From Sipunculus nudus (taxonomy: Eukaryota; Annelida; Sipuncula; Golfingiida; Sipunculidae), in NCBI GenBank assembly GCA_026874595.1, contig CM049309.1, forward strand, positions 67,002,926-67,066,925: a stretch of 64,000 nucleotides of DNA, read 5' to 3'. The notes beneath the pieces were generated by a model. The model searched no databases, had not been told where the DNA came from, and saw nothing but the letters and a program-made list of their open reading frames with translations. Numbering within the stretch: the stretch's first letter is position 1; each line of letters begins with the position of its first letter. A program made the position numbers and the translations under genes. Below, piece by piece: positions 10,201 to 20,464 of the stretch.

Positions 10201-11609
10201 AGACCCAATGTTGATGGTTAATATTTATTCCTGGATTCTTATGTTACCATAGATACCAAGGGTCAGGAAAAAAAACACTAATATATTTTCTTTTTACAGT
10301 ATAGGCATGCATATATATGATCTCTTAAAAAAGTGTGAGCAGTTTTGTTTTCAAGTTTGTTATAGGTACAAAAAGTTTTCAGTGATTGAAATATCAGCTA
10401 GTTATTGCACATATTATTAATCTTTTCATCCAATGTAGATATATGTATTTCGTTAGTATTTTGAGCAATGCATTTCTTGTGTTAACTAATTTCTTTCAAA
10501 TTGTATTGAGTCTCTCTTGGTATATTTTGGTGAAAATTATGAATTTAAATGTAATAACAACTTTAATCGTAATATATAATATCCCCACCCACTTAATTTT
10601 CTTTTACCTGTGATGTTTTGTATGATGTTGTTTTTGTATATATACAGGAGGCAATTACATCAGCCTGACTGGCTATTTTTTGTAATCCAGATATAAATAG
10701 ATATTTAAGTAATAGGAGAAACCGCATGTTATTCTCAGCGCCATCTGCTATTTATTCATTGAATCAAAACATTTGGATGAAGATTTTCTCACATTACATC
10801 TTTTATTTAATTCTTCATTATATATGGATGGTTTCCGGCAGGTAATATGGCAATAATTACACTGTAATGAGCAGCTATATGATCTAAACGCTAATTGGCG
10901 GTTGACGTTACAAAATTTAAAAAAGTGAAAGGATCTTTTAAAACCTTAATACTACAGTAAATTCCAGTAAACATCTTTGATCGTATATTGTTACCAAATA
11001 CCTGACAATTAATATGGTATGATACTTTTTACTTTAAGGTACAAGCCAAAACGTGGAAAGATGACTGTGTTTTCCGTTCAGAATGTGGAAGTGCCAGAAT
11101 ACCCTTACGATACAGAAGTTCCCGGATTATCGCGTTATGAACCGAAGCCAAAGAAAGTAGGACTTAGAGTGGATGACGTCATTCCTGAGGTTGATACATC
11201 GGGACTTGAAAATCCTAAAGCAAGCACAAGTGACGCCGATTCCAATGTCCGACGACGGAACGTTGTCGATGTGTCAGATATGAGCCAGCCCACGCCCTCC
11301 TGCAGGAAGACACAAAAAACAGCAAGCAGGAAAACAGGGGCTTTTCAAATGTGGAAAACGCTTCGTTCTCAACCTGCGACTCTTTACTCAAAAGAAGGAC
11401 AAGATCAGCCAGAGGAAACATGGACGGACCTGGAGCTGCTTTCTGGCTCTTCTCATGAGAATAGTGAATGCAGACGTAAAGCGGCTAACACGAGCCCGGC
11501 TGTTAAAAGACGACCGGCCGAACCAAGGTGGTCACGTGATCAATCCAGGGATAATATTCTGCGGAAATATTCAAGACACTTTACCTCGTCTTCAGAAGAA
11601 GAAGTATAA
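596..11609 (+). CDS. Opsin (tetraopsin-like, peropsin/neuropsin group tentative), 5'-partial, five exons
   Basis: Join 596-889, 4239-4474, 8000-8107, 8640-8896, 11039-11609; every junction has AG/GT and the frame runs through to the stop at 11607-11609 (about 488 codons). Opsins are seven-helix GPCRs that bind retinal through a Schiff-base lysine. Seen here: GN of helix 1, the SDL of helix 2, a helix-3 Cys (784-786), an extracellular-loop-2 Cys (4364-4366) with Glu at the rhodopsin-181 position (4346-4348), WTPY in helix 6, and A-K-S-S followed by NPIIY in helix 7 with the retinal lysine at 8760-8762. The rhodopsin D/E-R-Y is Y-R-Y (856-864). The tail is long (about 190 residues), with a Cys cluster (CCCC) suitable for palmitoylation and a Ser/Glu-rich end. 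Loop 2 wording (GTSC, NW) resembles peropsin/Opn5 more than visual opsins, but the subgroup is inference. The N-terminus and start of helix 1 lie upstream of the window. Confidence 0.9.
1080..1490. repeat. 45-bp tandem repeat in opsin intron
   Basis: About nine imperfect units, each with a GGAAATATTAAAATG core followed by a CAAAACCAACATT-like stretch. The unit is 45 bases, a multiple of three, which is why a 112-codon frame stays open at 1147-1485. I do not regard that frame as a gene. Confidence 0.88.
1743..1788. repeat. Poly-C run and (CA)n microsatellite
   Basis: Twelve C residues (1743-1754) are followed by a (CA)n tract at about 1768-1788. Confidence 0.9.
2085..2105. repeat. Poly-C homopolymer (21 C)
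   Basis: An uninterrupted C run inside the first visible opsin intron. Confidence 0.95.
2829..2880. repeat. (TA)n microsatellite
   Basis: About 26 TA units that abut the left inverted repeat of the transposon at 2881. Confidence 0.95.
2881..4172. mobile_element. Non-autonomous DNA transposon with about 90-bp terminal inverted repeats
   Basis: The left arm (2881-2967) starts CACTCGGGCACTTTA. Read in reverse, the right arm (about 4078-4172) starts CACTCAGGAACTTTA. The arms share long inner blocks such as TTCAGGCATTTTACAAATTG and TATTTGACACATTGACTGA. No transposase frame lies between them. The superfamily is not determined. The element sits just upstream of the 4239 opsin exon. Confidence 0.8.
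3605..3880 (+). repeat. Dispersed repeat with internal poly-G tract
   Basis: It resembles the segment at about 20595-20740 in opposite orientation: both have a 'gcgga(a/t)ctaggg' opening, a long G run (3636-3651 here) and an ATATTTTAGG block. It lies inside the transposon at 2881-4172, so it may be a nested insertion or part of that element. Confidence 0.5.
4239..4474 (+). CDS. Opsin exon: helix 4, loop 2, helix 5
   Basis: The acceptor AG is at 4237-4238 and the donor GTAAGT starts at 4475. The single C left from the previous exon plus GT makes Arg, restoring the frame. It encodes helix 4, loop 2 with E, GTSC and NWY, and helix 5. It ends in phase 0. Confidence 0.9.
5690..5815 (+). promoter_or_regulatory. 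Candidate internal promoter with TATA-like and YY1-like motifs
   Basis: An ATATATAAG motif near 5697 lies about 30 bases before a TCAGTTC initiator-like motif near 5730. A GC-rich stretch (about 5763-5805) follows, with GCCGCCGCCATTTA and GCCGCCATCTTG; the latter matches the YY1 consensus read in reverse. This is unusual in otherwise AT-rich intron DNA, and a BED zinc-finger exon lies about 300 bases downstream. Promoter activity is inference. Confidence 0.4.
6088..7021 (+). pseudogene. BED-type zinc-finger fragment with its own intron, nested in opsin intron
   Basis: Exon 6088-6204 (possible acceptor CAG at 6085-6087) and exon 6914-7021 join in frame. The donor is GTAAGT at 6205 and the acceptor TTTTCAG ends at 6913; the stop TGA is at 7019-7021. 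The joined product contains A-K-C-N-H-F near its start and N-L-R-E-H-L-K-R-V-H-P across the splice, the typical C-terminal half of a BED finger (Cys, then HLxxxHP). BED fingers bind DNA and occur in hAT-type transposases and domesticated ZBED proteins. The aromatic first part of the finger and a start codon are not visible (in-frame TAA at 6079-6081), so it is either an internal exon of a nested transcript or a hAT remnant. Confidence 0.55.
6616..6662. repeat. (CT)n followed by (CA)n microsatellite
   Basis: A CT tract to about 6644 runs straight into a CA tract. It lies in the intron of the BED zinc-finger fragment. Confidence 0.92.
7218..7269. repeat. (TA)n microsatellite
   Basis: About 26 TA units. 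The flanks are AT-rich intron sequence. Confidence 0.95.
7480..7915. repeat. About 140-bp imperfect tandem repeat carrying AGGTCA motifs
   Basis: Three units share a GACGCATTTTAAGC-like block, a CTACCCATT-like block, GATTTTGAGGTCA, then AAAGGTCAAGGTC (near 7485, 7617 and 7757). The spacing is about 136-141 bases. It lies upstream of the 8000 opsin exon. Confidence 0.75.
8000..8107 (+). CDS. Opsin exon: intracellular loop 3
   Basis: A 108-base phase-0 exon between a TTTTCAG acceptor and a GTAGGT donor (8108). It encodes a 36-residue basic, Ser/Thr-rich loop 3 that joins helix 5 to helix 6. Size and phase fit exactly between the flanking opsin exons. Confidence 0.82.
8640..8896 (+). CDS. Opsin exon: helices 6-7 and helix 8
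   Basis: The acceptor TTACAG ends at 8639 and the donor GTAAAT starts at 8897; the exon leaves in phase 2. It encodes helix 6 with WTPY, helix 7 with the retinal lysine (8760-8762) seven residues before the Tyr-containing NPIIY run, the NRRFR start of helix 8, and a CCCC cluster. Confidence 0.92.
9335..10110 (+). pseudogene. Decayed non-LTR retrotransposon (LINE) reverse-transcriptase 3' part
   Basis: With frameshifts and stops, the + strand still spells phrases of the RT thumb and C-terminal region: FNPGKSQLICF, a LYFDD...ITHLGI stretch, AAKRLGTLKYF, then KRRAAHIM, a W near NKLNWTSPS, and a closing NLFFRLRVKDGTGFP-like run ahead of FKDQIFPR. These match the Jockey/CR1-like LINE layout. The 5' part is missing and the copy cannot be functional. 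It sits in the last opsin intron (8897-11038); the rest of that intron shows nothing else. Confidence 0.7.
11039..11609 (+). CDS. Opsin terminal exon: long cytoplasmic tail
   Basis: The acceptor AAG ends at 11038 and G completes the AG left from the previous exon as Arg. It encodes about 190 hydrophilic residues rich in Pro, Ser, Thr and Lys, ending in a Ser/Glu cluster before TAA (11607-11609). The Ser/Thr clusters are plausible receptor-kinase/arrestin sites (inference). No recognisable domain. Confidence 0.8.
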
Positions 11610-13430
11610 CGATTCTTCAACTAACTCTCATCATCATTTTGTTTAAAAATTCAGGCTGTGGATTGTAGTGTCATTATTGTTCATATTTCGTTATCAATAT
11701 ATTATTGGTTCAATATATTATTGAGGTTTCATATGCGTAATGTTGATCATTATGCATACTTCTACGATGAACTACAAAGTAAACTTCAGCTCAGGTATTC
11801 AATCAGATTTTATCATATACCTGTTTGTATCTTTGTTATTCCTACACGAACCCTGTGCAAGGCACCGTCACTTTGTGAAAATCTTTATATTAAGGATTTA
11901 AAATTAACAAGATGACAAACACCGTTGTGTCTCTTTTTTTGTTTAATGTTGTCTGAAAATTGTCTTGTCCAGGTCACCTAAGCAGTAAAAATATGTTGTC
12001 TTGCTGGTGAATTAAACTTAATTATCGGGCAAGTTAGTTTACTTATATAGGTTGGGCAAACGCGTGTCGTTAATTGAAGTACGCAGAGAAAGGTTACCGA
12101 TTTGAACCCAGCAAGTGCCAAAAAAGCTAAATGGTTAATTTGCTAATGGACCTCCAGGGGGGGGGGGGGGGTCGGCAAAGATTACGTCTTTTGGATTTTT
12201 ATTCAGCTCAGTGCTGATTTAACAAGGCCTGCAGGCCTAATGCGAAAATGTGCAATGGGATATACATCAAGCATAATGCTTCCAAGATTAATTGCTTAAC
12301 CATTATTTGAAATGTACTTAATTACTTTTTAAGTATCTGTGTGACATGCACATTTACTATGCAAGAACAAAACATTTTAAACCTGAATAAAAGTACCATT
12401 TACACAAACTTCATTCCTGAAATACTGGCATGGATGTACACAACACAAAATGATTGTAGGTGGCACTACCAGTCTTGTGTATGAGACCTCAAAGATGTAT
12501 GGACTTGTACAATTTCAGTTAGATACTTAAAAAAATATACATATATTTATGCACAGATGCATGAAACCACAAAACGATTGTAGGTGGCTCCACACGTCTT
12601 GTATACAACAAATCTATCTGAGATATATGGACATACACAATTTTATGCTGATATGTCAGATCACTCCTCAGAAGAAGGGACCAAGGCTATGCAATATTTA
12701 TTGAAGGTGGAGCCACCAATCTTATATACAACAAAGCTCTCCGAGATGTATAGATATCTCAGGCCAACTTTCAGGCCAATACAGCAAACTTCTGTTGAGT
12801 CAGGTGCCCTCAGCTGAGCTTGGAAGGAAGTTGCTAACCCAAGCTGCAGTTCCTGAATTTTTTAACTTTTGACTTGTTGCCTAATCTGATACAATCGTCA
12901 ATCTGCCAAAGCTGTAAATATATACAGACTGAAACTTGGCCTGCTGCCAAATCTGAAATAGTTGGCCTGTTGCCAAATCTGAAATAGCTGGCTATTTATA
13001 GATACAGACATAATCTCCAGCCGTTTCTGAAATTGTAATTTTAGTATGCTCTTTTTTTAATTTTTTTGTTGGAGGTGACCGTCTCCATTTTTTAATGCTT
13101 TGTTTAACTATGTATGTACATCTGCAGAGTTCCATTCTGGTTTCGGACTACGTGACAGGGGCTTTTAATCCGATTTTTCCTGGCGTCAACCAGGTTCGGT
13201 ATGCCATTCCTGTGGGCCCTGGGTGTGTGTCATCCCCATGACTGGGTCATAACACCGAGGAACCCCCGAAAGGCGTTTGTGAGTGAACACGACCGAGGAG
13301 CACAGTCTCCCCATTAAGCCTACAGAGCGCTCACCCTCGGCTGAGATTCGAACTCATGATCTCCCGGCTTTGAGTCCTGGGCTCTACCCCTGAGCCACAG
13401 AAGCCGGTTAATTTTAGTATGCTCATTTGG
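11610..13430. other. Region downstream of the opsin: no gene seen
   Basis: Probable opsin 3'UTR then AT-rich DNA. A candidate poly(A) signal AATAAA lies at 12386-12391. A 14-G run is at 12158-12171. Loosely repeated 'ggtggc(t/a)cca' phrases occur at 12450-12720. The SINE at the right end is listed separately. Confidence 0.5.
13130..13407 (-). mobile_element. tRNA-derived SINE
   Basis: Read on the - strand from 13407 it starts CCGGCTTCTGTGGCTCAGGG. It has an A-box-like TGGCTCAGGGGTAGAGC and a B box GAGTTCGAATCTC, followed by an unrelated body. The tRNA head shows a pol III SINE. The head resembles that of the copy at 26977, so both belong to one family. Confidence 0.72.
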
Positions 13431-13790
13431 CCTAATGAGTAAGTTCAGCTTTCTATAACTCGGCCAAAAATCACTAAGCTAGAACCATTCGAAACAACTT
13501 GAGAGAATTAATTTCTGGAATTATTTCTGTGAAATATTGAACCATTCGGCTTGAAACATTTTGGAGAAGAAGATTTTTTTAAATATTTTTTTCAGCTTCT
13601 TCCCTATAAAATCTAAGTAAATGCAGAAAACAAAAAAAATCAGCTCAATCCGATAGAGATTTTTAGATCTCTGCGTTTTGCCTAAAATTGTGTGATGCTA
13701 GCTCCTGCCCTTTTCGAGATGGGTAAACGGACGGACGACGGAACGCCATACCATCGCATAAGCTACTGGTTCGCTAAAATGCTTTCCACA
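13430..13790. repeat. Dispersed repeat with GGACGGACGACGGAACGCC end
   Basis: It starts near TAACTCGGCCAAAAATCAC and ends with ACGGACGGACGACGGAACGC and CATAAGCTACTGG. This style of short dispersed element is common in mollusc genomes (recalled, not searched). The 66-codon frame at 13692-13892 is incidental. Confidence 0.45.
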
Positions 13791-14136
13791 GGGCTTCTTA
13801 TCATTCTTATCGTAGAGTTACCTTCAACAGTGCCACCAACATCGGCGGTACTCTACTTTAAAATGATATATATTCACACGGAAAGGTTCTAGCTTAGTCG
13901 ATAAATGAAGTTTTCTTATAAATATTTCCTTTAAATGCTAATACTTTACCTGCTGCATGTAGATCTGCTGATTTAAATGCGGTAAAATGCGAGAAAATAA
14001 TCAGAAGTTTAGACAATAGTCATAATTGTATATAACCATGGAGTTGTAAATTAAGCTACATAAATTTTACAGCGGCGTCCTCAGGCGACACTGCAGGTGT
14101 CAGCGAGAACAACGCGATACAGCAGGCATGACTAGA

Positions 14137-14430
14137 GCAAAAGCAGCGGTTATACACGGCAGTCGTTCCAGGTCTCCTTCGTTTTAACCGCTGCTTTGCC
14201 AAGCAAGTTTCTCGGGGTCTCAAAACCACTGCTGGCACATGGCAAAGAATCAGACCAACGAGAGGGGATTGTCGCGGAATAAAAATTTTGAGTTGGATTT
14301 CACGCTCTCGGTGTTCTGATTACAACTGTGTGCCCTGTGCGGGTGTAGAGACCCGGGGAGACTTGCTCGACATAGCACCGCTTAGAACGAAGAAGACTGG
14401 AATACTGCAGTATATAACTGCTGTGTAGTG
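14137..14430. mobile_element. Foldback MITE, copy 1
   Basis: Two roughly 45-bp imperfect inverted arms, AGCAGCGGTTATACACGGCA on the left and the reverse of a CTGCAGTATATAACTGCTG stretch on the right, flank a centre that matches 56920-57155 in the same orientation (shared TTTGATTACAA(C/T)TGT-like and TGCCCTGTGC blocks). Confidence 0.6.
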
Positions 14431-17400
14431 TAGGCCTACTATACAGCAATAGACAGGCGCAAGGATCAAGATAACAGAGCTATCTAACATAAGTGCAAGG
14501 TTTCTTAACAAGATCACAAGCAGTATCTGAAGGCTACTGTATTCCTTGTAATTTTCCCCTCCATTCTACTTCCATATATAACACAAAAGCTGATCTCGTC
14601 AAACTGTTTAAATTTGCCTGTTTGTGTGTAAAATCTCAGTAAACACATTTTAACCTCCATGAACTCAAATCAATGCATGTGGGGGTCATAAATGAGTGCA
14701 GTGTGTAACAGAAAGTCGTACCGTTTTAAAGGGGCGTTACGTTGGTCAAGTACTTATTGTTAGTACTGTACTTTCATAATACCCTTTATTAAGGACCATT
14801 AATTTGTAAAGTCATTATTCGTGTGTCCTGACTGAAGCTCACAAGGCCCAGTTAATGATAATAATAAGCAATTACAGGAGTAATATACTTCAGGAGTAAA
14901 TTGCTCCTCTGGCCTGGTGTTGGTTAACCATGACCTCAGGTGACGTAACACTACATCAAGCGTTGGACTTTTAAACATTTCTGCCATGGTCTATGATTCA
15001 AATAAAAATTGGTGCCAGGGTATTTAATCAAAGATGCGGTGGTCAGTTACTGGTCTAAAACCACGTAGGTTTTTAATTATGAAATATAAAAGAATCATTT
15101 TGTTCCCTCCGCCAGGATGGTATGTGTTCATCCCCGTCTGTGTGTGTTTGTTTGTTTGTGTGTGTGTGTGTGTGTTCACAACAAATCCACGCAATTGTCA
15201 ACGGAATCTCATGAAAGTTTCAGGCCACTTCGGGAATTGGCCATTGAACAACTGATTACATTTTAGTTTGGATCCGGAACCTGAACCGGATTTATAATGG
15301 TCATCAAGGAACATTTACAAATGTACAGTCACTTATGCTCGAAAGAACAAGGGCCGCATATTGGCCCAATACGTAAAGGCAAACAGGATTTTAATATCGT
15401 CCCACAAAAGGGATCATCCACATTGCGGAGGCTTACATTCCTTAAAATGCAGATTTCAATATCTGCATGTCCTTATTTCGTATTTCAGGTGAGGAAAAGC
15501 AAGCTCTTTGAAATCGGAATTTTCATATAAAAATAACAGAAGCTAGATATAAGCAAAGGAGGCATTAGATTTTAAAATAAAAAAATACATAACGTCATTC
15601 TTTTCTGTCCTATTTCTGTATTTAATTGTCAGGGTAGTAGCTTAATATAAAATTGTTGTCATAACAAAACAGATATTTCAGGCTTTAATTTTGATATACA
15701 GAAAATGGTCATATGATATTCAGGAAATTCTGGACAAGGTTACTGGTGGTCATAGTCGGCTTGATCAAATTAACTCCCAGTCCCCGCATGCAGTACTAGT
15801 GATTCAGGGCCATTAGAGGATACACTGAATGCCCTTGAACTAGCTGAAGCTTATGCCCCAGGCTTACCTCAAGCTCACAAGCGCGTGCTGCACTAGACTG
15901 GTATCCCGCGCTATTGCGTCGGACTGCCCAAAGCAAAACATGACGAAGGTCAGCTGGCTACAATTTCGACGGGTACCAGTCTATTGCGATCACGTGCGGC
16001 CATGATGTTGGACTGTACCCTGGTCATCGAGTTAAAGTTAAACGAATGGCGCTAAAGTCACACACGCACACACACACACAAAGCAAGATAGGTCCTGATG
16101 CGGCTTACTCCTGCCATTGACATCCACTAATTCTTATATAAAATTCCAATTAGTTAAAGATTAGTTCTAATGTGAACTATAATACGATGGCGCACATCCA
16201 CTATCCTTTGTCCACCGTCGGTTATAAAATACCTCAGGGACTGCTGAAGCAGTCGTCATGAAAGTCTACAGACTTAATGCCAATTATATGAAAATGCTAA
16301 ATACTTAGGTTTTGGTGGAGCTATACCTGTGTCGGTCTGCTTTCTCCCATGTCATTGTTAACGATTTCTTAGAGTAAGTGAAATTTATTTCAGCATTTAT
16401 TGAGTAAAGTGTTTGATAAATGGCGCCTTTACAGAACTTCAAATATGGTTGATCGAAAAATCTGACAATGTTTTTGTCATTTGATGTGCTTGCATACCTG
16501 ATGTAATGTCACTTACCAAGAACGGCCACAGCTATCTGCATCATAAGCTGACGAGGGTCCCATCTTTAGGTCTATGTCCTGCGAGCCAAATTGACCTTTT
16601 CCACCTTATACTGAATAAGCCATGCAATATTTCAGATTATGATACGCAATTCGCTTTAGAGTAAGCGAAATTGAATGAGAACAGTAGGACTTTTAGTCAA
16701 ATTATTTTCACAATTCTTGTTCATGAAAATTTTAATTTAACGAATTCATGTGGTTGTATTAAAGAAGTCTAAAATATCTGCGGAATGCCTGCAACTATTA
16801 AGTAACTGGTAAGCGAATATTGGCTAACGATGGCGTCACCTAGATTGATGCACCGGGCGGGATTCATATTTTCAATTGTACTGTTTAATTTAGGATTAAC
16901 CACTACCAGGCGCAAAATTGACACAGGCGTTAAAATAAATCATTTCCTCGTCCTTATGAGTAAACGTTTAATTTCACTCACACATACACACACATTCACA
17001 CACACACACCGACCGTAACATATGTGAACATCAATCGATATCTATGGTATAGGTGTTCCATAGTCTTCAGGAATCGTTTCAAGACTTAACACCAGATGGT
17101 GATACTAGGAAGTTAGGGTCTCCGTGATTAATATTTCCCTTCTTTTTCAAAGTGCTCGTGAAAAAGCAATGTTTTTACAATGTTTTACTCATCTTGACAT
17201 CGATCAGAATGGATGGTTCAGGACTCTCTCCAGGACATCCCCATAAATTAATGTATATTTACATTATAGAGGAGGAGTCTAAAATTCAACTCTGGTATAA
17301 CAGTACGCTATGACATACTTAATTTTTTTATACCTTTCGTTTCAAATTAAATTCCTGAATGTAATATTTAAATCATATTTTAATGAGAATAAAAACAGAA

Positions 17401-18300
17401 TACAATAGTTTTGACGTATTGTCTTGATAAAGTAACTGGATAAACACAGACGAAAAATGTACTCACATATTTCTTCGCCATTGTCTTAAAAATCATAGCC
17501 GATAGATATTTCATCGTCAAGGCGTAATATGGCACCACTCTGCAAACAATATTCTTGATAATATTTCTTATTAAAAAAAACTTCCCAACTTGTTCTTGTT
17601 TCTGGGCAGCATGCGTAATTTTAAGAAAATATATCGAGATTTTCTTAAGCTTTGACATACTATCTTCTCTTAAGGATTGCCTCTTATCCAAGTATATAAT
17701 TCTTGCCTTAAGATACTTTGTTTCTGGTAGCAAATAATATATCTAATCAGGAGAAAATAAATCTCGTAAGTATAATGTTCTCTACCGAAAAAATTCCCAT
17801 TCCAATGAAAATTTTCCTACCATTAGATTTTTTTCTTATGGTAACAATATAATTTGGCTGTGTATCACGTTTCATACCTGACATTCTTACAGATTTGTAT
17901 CCTTAACATTTGTCATCATTGTTGATTATGAGATTTTTTACGTCTTAACAAGTTTGAACAATATATTAATTTACAGATCATTCAATAAAGAAATCATTCT
18001 GTTCCGTGATACTTGAAGATATTATCGTTTTTAATAAGCATTTATTCCAAAGCCCACATAAATACACCGAAGATAAAAGTTCGCTTGAATTTTGCATTCT
18101 TCCATCCATTTCTGCAATATTACATTTTACTCCTTAACAACACTATGTTTCTTAACACACGCATTTCTTATGTTAGTGTCTATTTTACCATAACAATATC
18201 CATCACGGAGAAACATGTTGTTAAAATTAATTTCTCATTGTTTAAATAATTACTACAAAAAGGGGGGGGGGCACTTATGAATTATGCTCCTGTACCGTCC
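14430..18300. other. Intergenic DNA between opsin and GAREM-like gene
   Basis: No coding region is supported. It holds a (TG)n tract at about 15140-15175, a repeat at 15085-15290 that resembles those near 27815 and 59270, (CA)n tracts at about 16060-16080 and 16980-17008, and a G run at 18262-18271. All open frames here are short and without recognisable content. Confidence 0.6.
15085..15290 (+). repeat. Dispersed repeat, GTCTGT...CGGAATC type
   Basis: It carries the order: Leu-like 'CCGCCAGGATGG', GTCTGTGTG, then GGAATCTCATGAAAGTTTC and GGATCCGGAACC. The segments at about 27815-27960 and 59270-59420 show the same layout (a GTCTGTNAGCAAC start, then a GGATTNTGATGNAAT-like or equivalent block, then CAATCC). 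Confidence 0.45.
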
Positions 18301-18446
18301 AAAACCAATTATACCATGATGTATAATGTACCAATTACAATGTCAATAAAATATTCACAAAAGTAAAATAAAGCATGAAATGCCCACATGAATACACTGA
18401 AAGAAGAAAGACAAAACTCCAATAAAAGGCGCAGAAATAAGGACTG

Positions 18447-20464
18447 CTATGTTCTCTTCGGTCTCCATCCACGCTGAAAGTCCAAAACCTTTTTCCTCTC
18501 AAGGGCGTTCATTTCAGGAAACCCTTCTTTTAACAGCGACTCATCCAAATCTTTCAGTTGTTTACCGTCAATTTGTTCACGTGAAAATCTCGTGACTACT
18601 GCTTCTTTTATTCCAATAAATCTCAGACTTTCACACACTTGGGTAACCGTGAGCTCCTCTAAGTTTTCAGGTGGTAACCAAGCGTCCGCACCGGGAGGTT
18701 GATAAGCCCCTACCTCTGATGCGCTCTCTATATCGCTATAGCGACGCTCGAAAGATACGCCAGAATCATGAGTGTTGTCTTGTCCTGATGTCATCGGGGG
18801 TGATTCACTTCTTTTCCCATAGGCGGCGTTTGATGCTCCGACGGTTCCAAATGTATGAACATGAGCCAAGTTTTCACCTTGTTGTTGACTTCTTAGCTCA
18901 CGCATAGCGGCCGAATATCCGCTTCCGGTTTCTGCAGCGACACCTTGCGGCGGTTCGACTGGAGGTTTGGGAGGAGGACGGCGATTGGTGTGAACTTGCC
19001 CACGGGCACTAGAGTCAATGGACAGCTGAGAAGGGGCGGGTGACCGGACAACAGAATTTGTCATTCCTCCTGGGACTATGGACACATCTTCCTGCGACAT
19101 GGCGTTATAATCGAATATTTTGTTGAGAAAATTTTCGATCCGTTCACTGCCTGCTTCTCCGGATTTCTGAGCGGCATCCCCTCTGCTGCCAGGTGACCCG
19201 TAGTTTTCTTGTGAATCAGTGAGGAACCGTTCAATGGTATCCTTTTTGTCTATGTATCCACGGTTCGGGGGATCTAGACTCCCTGAATATTTGTAGACTT
19301 TGTTAGCATCACCAAATTCAGGTGGAGAAACGGCAACGTAATTATTGTTAGGTGGATCTGATGGAACTGGAGGTGCTGGGGCGTCTGGAATTCTACCTAT
19401 AGTATCAACAGGCGCCAGATAATCCCCTTCCAGTACAGTTCCTGTTCCATTTACCCCCATTGGTATGTACTGATCTTGTCCTACGCGTGCGTGTGGAGTA
19501 ACGCCTAACTTCCGGTCATAAGGGATTTTCTCATACATTGGCTCCCCGGTCAATGGATCCGCCTTTCTCCTCCCTCTGACTCTCCCTGTTTCATCCAGTG
19601 CGTTATTACTGCCAAGATCATCGTCAGATGAATCCTCGAAAGTTTCCTCATCCCATAACTCTGATATAGTAACCAGACTCTTCTGGTCAAGTCTAGGCAC
19701 CGGGGCAGCTTGACCGGTCTCTTCTGGATTGGGTTCAGGGTAAAACTGCTGAGTCACTTTTATACCGGAAGCGTACGCGTCGGCTTTTTCGCGACAAAAC
19801 TTGAGAGCCCCAGCATAAACCTTGAACTTTGAATACTGATCAGCATTGGATGCTCTTAGAACTCGGGTGTTCGGCTCCGCAGGGAATTCCACCATTCTTG
19901 GGTTACTCATTGCTAACGTACACGCAAGTACTGAGTCCTGCTTGTACGATTCTTCTAGTCTTATCATTCCTGTAAACGCGCACTGTGACGCCGGAGGCTG
20001 CCCCAGTACAAGCTTTACTTGAACCGGTAGTTTAAAGTTGCAGATAAGGTCAACCACACGATGTACTGCTTGCATGTCATCAGGTCCACGTAACCCGACA
20101 GGATAAAACTCACCCTCGGAGTGGACGGGAATGAAAAGATCTGCACCAGCCTCGTTCAGGCAGCGTAAATAAACGCCATCATCCAATTGATGGATCGCTA
20201 TTTCCGGTTCACGTGACCCGAAACAGCAAACAGACTTGGGTTTCGGATTTATGTGCGTGATGACGTTTACCACGGTTAACAGATCACCTTCGTTGACCAT
20301 ATTAGGAGCGTACACCAGTTGGCCAGTTTGAGGGATCCGCTCATGACGAAAGCACTTCAGTGGACCTTTGCTGATGAAAGCTTGTGGTCTTGAGTTGGCT
20401 AGTTCTCCTACAGTGTTTGCGGCTGGGGTTGTCCGGGCGAACTCTTGTAAACGTTGGAACCAAC
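18447..20464 (-). CDS. GAREM: GAREM-like gene, terminal exon (CABIT second half, linker, SAM)
   Basis: The acceptor TCTTGCAG ends at 20465 on the - strand; GT plus the preceding G forms the Gly of GWF. One long exon of 672 codons ends at the stop 18447-18449. The ATG at 20486 lies in the intron and is not the start. Having the linker and SAM on one large exon with CABIT is a compact layout. Confidence 0.93.
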
